Shown here piece by piece: positions 59,074 through 64,000 of a DNA stretch of 64,000 nucleotides. Origin of the DNA: Penicillium oxalicum (taxonomy: Eukaryota > Ascomycota > Eurotiomycetes > Eurotiales > Aspergillaceae); NCBI RefSeq assembly GCF_001723175.1, contig NC_064656.1, positions 744,001 to 808,000 of the forward strand, in the 5' to 3' direction. Within the stretch, counting starts at the first letter, position 1, and every line of letters starts with the position of its first letter. The position numbers were made by a program, and so were the translations under genes. Under the pieces are notes generated by a model. That model did no database searches, had not been told where the DNA came from, and was given only the letters and a program-made list of their open reading frames with translations.

Positions 59074-59937
59074 ATGTCCCCAACTTCGCATCTTCCTCTT
59101 TTCGGCGGACCTAGGTATTTTTCTCTAATTCACGAAAGACTTCCGCCATAATCTGACCTCTTGTACTAATTCACTTGCCCATTTCAGAGCCTGGTCCCAA
59201 GATGACTGGGTCGCCTCCGACGATAGAGTCCGCGGGGGAGCTTCCCAATCCGAGCTGACCTGCTCCGCATCTTCGCTCATCGCCAAATTCCACGGAACCC
59301 TCGACATTAAGACCCTCGGCGGAGCTGGTTTTGCTTCACAGCGTACACGGGGTGACGACAGAAAGTGGGACCTTTCCAGATACGACGGCATCGAACTTGT
59401 CGTCGACAGCTCCGACGGCAAAATGTACACTCTGACACTCAAAGATGAGATTTTGCCCAAGCGTCCGGACGGCCGGGAGCAGAGCACGATTAGTTGGGAA
59501 TATGATTTCCGGGCGCAGGGTCATCAGACGATCTTCATCAAGTGGAGTGATTTCCGGGCGACCTATCGTGGGCGGGAGAAGGGGGATGCGGAGCCCTTGG
59601 ATTTGAAGAATATCAAGAGATTCAGTATTATGATTAGAAGGTGAGTGAAATATTCGCTTGATGATTTCCGAGGCTTCTCTCGTCGTTGCTTCTGGGAGCT
59701 AAGCAGGCACTGATGTTCTTTTTTCCCTCTTCTAGCTTTTTCGGTGACCAGGAAGGGGCATTTGCCCTGAATCTCGTGTCTATTGCCGCATTGCGGACGG
59801 AGAGATACCTCGATGAGCCTGACGATCAGTCTGTCGATGAGGTCTTTTATGAGAAATCCAAAGAGGAGAGCGCGCAGTCCAGTGGGCCTGAAAGACGCCA
59901 AGGATGGCTCGGCTGGTTGACATCCTGCCTTCTGTAG
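59074..59937 (+). CDS. cia30: CIA30-family complex I assembly protein
   Basis: Three exons, 59074-59114, 59188-59640 and 59736-59937, encode 231 residues. Seen: a short N-terminal segment ending GGPRAW, then the CIA30/NDUFAF1 domain: SDDRVRGGASQSEL, FHGTLDIKTLGGAGFASQRT, WDLSRYDGIELVVDSSDGKMYTLTLKDE, WEYDFRA, TIFIKWSDFRATYRGRE, ALNLVSIAALR. In Neurospora and mammals CIA30 helps assemble mitochondrial complex I, though related fungal members may differ. No clear mitochondrial presequence is visible (N-terminus MSPTSHLPLFGG), so location is uncertain. The C-terminal tail is acidic and ends in a hydrophobic WLTSCLL. It is convergent with the Gal4-class gene, 176 bases between stops. Confidence 0.9.
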
Positions 59938-60113
59938 AGCTCATGAATTGCTTTCAATTTGGCATGGCGGACCATTAAAACTGTAAATTTTACAAGTATT
60001 GCATTGGATGAAATGTACGAACACGATGTTATGGAAAGAACCCCTCGGTTCAGACACACTGCGACCCAGAGACTTGAGCTACTCTTGTAGCTGGGATTAT
60101 CAATTTCCGTCTT

Positions 60114-62583
60114 TTATTCGACAACCGGGTAGTTGACCCATTCGGAAAAGTCCATTCCACTTTGACCGGGCATGTGTTGCTCAACTGGGAACAAGCTGCC
60201 TCCAAAGCCAGGGTCATTAAATAGTTGCTCGGGGAATGGCATGAACCCTTGTTGTAAGGGCTGCTGTTGCTGGTGTTGGGGATAGGACTGGTGAATGTTG
60301 CCCTGAGAAGCAAAGGCAGACATGATAGTGGGTGACGGGCCAAGAAGCCTATTGATCACCTCGTAGCATCGCTGGGCAAGTTGGTTGTGGCCCAGCGATG
60401 GATGCATCAGAAGCGCCTTGGTGGTTTCAATGTCCTGGAGCCAGCTTGAGGCATCGGAACTCGACGGGTCTGTCATGAAGAACACGATGGGAATGAGGCC
60501 GGCTTGGAAGAGGAAGTAGCTAGGTTGAAAACAGGTGTTAACGGACAGGTCTCGGGGAGCAACGTTCTTCGAAAACGCGAATCACATACAGCATGTACCA
60601 CGCGCCAATCCGAGTGCACATAAAGTTGTCCATGTATTCGGAAATAGAGGTGATGGTAAGACGAGCGTTTTGGAGGCAACGCAACCGGCATTGAGTCTCG
60701 CAGGGATCTTCACTACCCCCATCGGAAGTGACCGATGATCCGTCGGAGCCACCACCCAGAGGACCCCAGCGACGGGCTGCCCAGCGAAGGACAATCGGGC
60801 GATAAATCAGGATCGTCAAATTCCAGTTTCGCCAAAGGAGACGGTACCGAACGAGCGCAAGGTTGTCAAGATCGGGCTTGGTGGGCGGCGCCGCGAGAGG
60901 CTGCAGAGGATAGCGCATATACGATGGTAGCCCGTTGTACCATTCTTCCATGGGCCTTTGAAGGCTTATTGTCTCTTCCGCAGTGATACTGGGAGTAGAT
61001 ATCAAGCGTTGATACACGCTATTAGTGAGGAGGTGGAACTGGGTTTGGGCAATCAACCCAGAATATAGTGTCGGGCCCGAAGACTCGAGAGGCAATGTTG
61101 TAGTGTCCGGGGTCAATGCCTAAGAACCGTGTAAGCTTTGCGCGTGGTCATTCGGCTCGCCAATGGTGCGATGATACTCACTTCGTCATGAATGTTGAGG
61201 ACTTGTTTGCAGTCCATTACACACTCTTCGGGGAGGAGAATAGGACGACCAAAGGTTTTGGCAGCGCCGCTGTCGAAGATGAACACGCCCCACCATAATC
61301 GGCGACGGATTTCTCGCTGAAGAAGGCTGATTTTCCAACCAGGAAATTCCTTGTGCAACCCCAGGCTCATGGCCATACGGACAGCCAGTCCCAGGTAGTT
61401 CCAGCCAGTGTTGGGCTTGTTTCGCTTTTGAGCATAATTACTCAGCAGCAATAGGGCTTGAACAAGGGTCAAGTTTCCGATCTCGAATACTGAGAATTGC
61501 TGCAGACACGCGCGGGCTTCCTGGTAGAATGTGACATCGAGGTCGGAGCTGTCGTCTCCAATACTCCATGCTCCGAGTGCTAATATCGTGTTGAGGAGAA
61601 TCTGCCAGGCGACGCCGTGCGGACGAAGAGAGGGGTCGTTGAATTGTGCCCGAAAGGTGGGTTCGTGAACGAAGGGATAACTAGTGTGATAGTTCAAGAA
61701 GTAGGCGTCAATGAAGGCTTGCTCAATCAAGCCAGAGGGTGCGCTCTGCAAAAGTTGCGCTTTGAGAGGCACCCCGCCGGATCTTGAGGCGCGGACGGGG
61801 ACATTCAAGTCGAATCCATGATCGAAGAGTGCTCGTAGGGGAACTACGCTCGAAGATGCTCCTAAACGTGCGCATTAGAAGCTGCTCAAGCAGTGTTGCA
61901 CGTTGGCCGTGACGAACCGAAATATCCCGCTCCTTCGGGCTTGATGGATAGGGCAGCCATCCCGTCAGCTAGATCCCCAAGTACGAGCTCCTTCTCTGCC
62001 CAGTCAAAGCCATCGGCCTGCTTGGGCAACGCCTCGGGTGCAGGCTCGGTTCGCTCGGCGTCAACTTTCGCCGGGGTCGAGTGTCTCGATGACGACTTTG
62101 ACGATGCAGCTTGAGGGATTTCTGGATTTTGTAAAAGGGATCGGAGAGTGGCGTCAAGATCGCCGCCCGGAAATAAACGACTCAAAGCAGTCTCGAAAGC
62201 ATGCAAACGATCTTCGACGTATGTCAAGTGCCTTCAATTTTGCATTAGCATCCGGCGTCAAAGCTCTCTGACAATATACACGGTGTACTGACTGTCTCGT
62301 GAGCGGACTTCGCGTGACCTTGGGACTGTATCTACAATCCTTGCCTAGTTGCTGGCATTGCAGACAAACCGGCCGATCTTTCGAGCACTTTCCCTGGCAT
62401 TAGCAGTCGCTCCACTGCTCAAATCGCTCATGAGGCGAAGGCTCACTCTTGACTTTCTGAGGCGGCACTCGTCGCACTTTTGGTAGGAGTCAGTCGTGGG
62501 TTTCTCAAATGTACGTTGCGGTATCGAAGTCGGAGGAGCAAATGACTTACTGCGAACGAATGCGAATCTCGAGTGCTTGCCAT
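60114..62583 (-). CDS. Gal4-class Zn(II)2Cys6 transcription factor
   Basis: Seven exons on the minus strand: 62583-62551, 62476-62447, 62387-62293, 62231-61918, 61861-61182, 61119-60590, 60519-60114. They give 695 residues. The binuclear zinc cluster (Cys12, 15, 22, 29, 32, 39; C-x2-C-x6-C-x6-C-x2-C-x6-C) is spread over three exons and appears only after splicing. It is followed by RYSPK and RSPLTR then HLTYVEDRL, which resembles the linker and coiled dimerization start of yeast Gal4. The middle has the fungal_trans homology domain (RRLWWGVFIFDSGAAKTFGRPILLP). The C-terminal part has a Gln-rich run (QHQQQQPLQQ) and acidic residues, fitting an activation domain. Such proteins bind CGG triplets as dimers; the target genes are unknown. 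Confidence 0.9.
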
Positions 62584-64000
62584 TTTATCGTGGCAAATTC
62601 GTTTGATTGACTCGATTATTCAATGCGCTTTGACCATGACACAGCTCGGGAGTCATCTCCTCCATTTAGTTAGCGATATTTCGACATGCGGTTCGATATG
62701 GGCAGAATGTGCTTTTAGAACGGCTTCGAGCGAAACCTCCAAGGAAATTAAAACCATCGCAGCATGCCGGCAAGATTGTGTTTCTCTCTGACATTTAACT
62801 CTGGAGAGTCTGGGAAAAGAGTAGCAGCAAACGAAACATGGGTGACTCACGATCGGCGCTTGAGCACACATCGACCAGAATGGACAGGCCAGACTCGCGA
62901 TGCGACAGATGAGTGTCCGACGATCCCCTCATCGATAGTGGGGAAGGGACAATCATGTGATATGCGGGCAACTGAAAATTGCGTCGGGGCCTGAGGCAGT
63001 GAGGCGTAAGTTTCTGGTTTTAGGCCATTCAAGCCATTTAATGGTCGATGCGACCGGTTTTCATTTAGTTGAGTGTATTAAACGAGCAAAGTATCCTACA
63101 TCCTACTTGACGTACCTAATGTGGATTATACAGAGTAACTGAACTGTCTAGATTTCATACAAGTTTGCAACAAGAATGGCAGTGTTGTGCATACAACGTA
63201 TTCAACTGCGCACCTACTACGTCAATATTTGTATGGATGATATGGACCTAATGGGGAGCGGAGCCTGCGGCGATTTCAAGTTGAATAATGAACGCATCCC
63301 ACCAGCGGGCGTTGTATCGAATCCAATAAACCTGAACCCAAACTACTCAGTACCGAATCATACCAGTATAGGTGGTACCCAGGTCAATGTGAGATCTACA
63401 TTGGAGTGTGGTGCCTCCATCAATTGTTGGCATGTAGCCGATTGCGAATGTATATCCACCCAGCTTGGTTGGCATTAGCGTGCTTAGGTCCAGTTGCCTG
63501 CCCGTCGATCACCAGATGGACCTAATTAGAGATAGATTCTTGGAATATCGAAATGCACTAGGTGGGCTAGATTCTCGAGAAAGCAAAAGCTCAATTCATT
63601 CCCCAAAAATTTGACAGGGTCATGGCTATAGTTCCAAGTAAATGTAGGTATTCCAAGGTGAAACTACGCAGTAGCAGCGGAAAACATTGAATGATCTTAG
63701 GTACATAATGTTGAAGATGGATGGACGTTCTTGGCAATCCCACTTTGTGGGCCAATCATCGCGTGAAGAGCACCTCGATTTTTATTCTGCCATCACCACC
63801 AGCATCAGCACTTCAAGAAGTAAACCTGACGATTGACGGAACTATACTGGCCCTACGCGGATGCCAAAACCTCACTTCATACAACCCTGATTTAGTTAAA
63901 GGCACATTTGCTCGTCCGTCGCTGTGTCAGGCCGGACTGTGAAAATGCCATCTCAACCCCCACTACCGCCACTTCTCTCGCCTTACCTATCAGACCAGCC
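62584..64000. other. Intergenic region at the window end
   Basis: Contains the promoter of the Gal4-class gene (left) and then TA-rich sequence (63.0-63.7 kb). No gene is supported; a gene could begin beyond the window. Confidence 0.45.

Noticed and set aside
1..64000. CRISPR arrays, prophage or bacterial operons
   Set aside because: The window is clearly spliced eukaryotic DNA; no repeat-spacer pattern or viral gene was found.

Overview
This is a chromosomal window from a filamentous ascomycete, most likely Eurotiales (Aspergillus/Penicillium type). The evidence is many short introns (mostly 50-110 nt, GTRNGT donors, CTAAC-like branch sites), a COP9 subunit 2 gene, a Rho3 GTPase, Zn(II)2Cys6 regulation, pyrimidine-rich 5' leaders and about 50% GC genes separated by AT-richer spacers. 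The genus is inference. I see no ribosomal, tRNA, CRISPR, plasmid or intact mobile-element features.

I could splice 22 protein genes by hand. All close in frame from ATG to stop. The left third (0-23 kb) is metabolic and nutritional: an alpha/beta hydrolase, a maltose-permease-type transporter, a yapsin-like secreted/GPI aspartic protease, a DJ-1/PfpI protein, an 11-exon sugar transporter, a cysteine-containing selenoprotein-K homologue, deoxyribose-phosphate aldolase, a conserved unknown and an otubain-type deubiquitinase.

A spacer of about 9.7 kb (22.98-32.7 kb) follows with no gene that I can support. It carries two long palindromes, a CTT microsatellite at its left edge, poly-G tracts and a TA-rich stretch.

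The right half (32.7-62.6 kb) is mainly housekeeping: COP9 subunit 2, Rho3, mitochondrial octanoyltransferase, a PNPOx-like protein, a NIPSNAP protein, choline/ethanolamine phosphotransferase, ribosomal protein eS27, a small unknown, an FSH1-type serine hydrolase, proteasome subunit Rpn5, a siroheme-pathway methyltransferase (Met1 type), a CIA30 protein and a Gal4-class Zn(II)2Cys6 regulator. Several encode mitochondrial proteins (Lip2, NIPSNAP, CIA30, possibly the FSH1 protein), and two belong to the ubiquitin/PCI world (CSN2, Rpn5, with otubain nearby), but no co-regulated cluster is evident.

The most notable structures are micro-exons: three consecutive ones of 18, 17 and 15 nt that encode the switch I loop of Rho3, and a 10-nt exon in the phosphotransferase gene. 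Others are two stop-free introns of length divisible by three, a perfect 24-bp tandem duplication touching the NIPSNAP start codon, and an otubain whose last exon encodes a short terminal motif after a long disordered tail. I found no convincing wholly new biological system.
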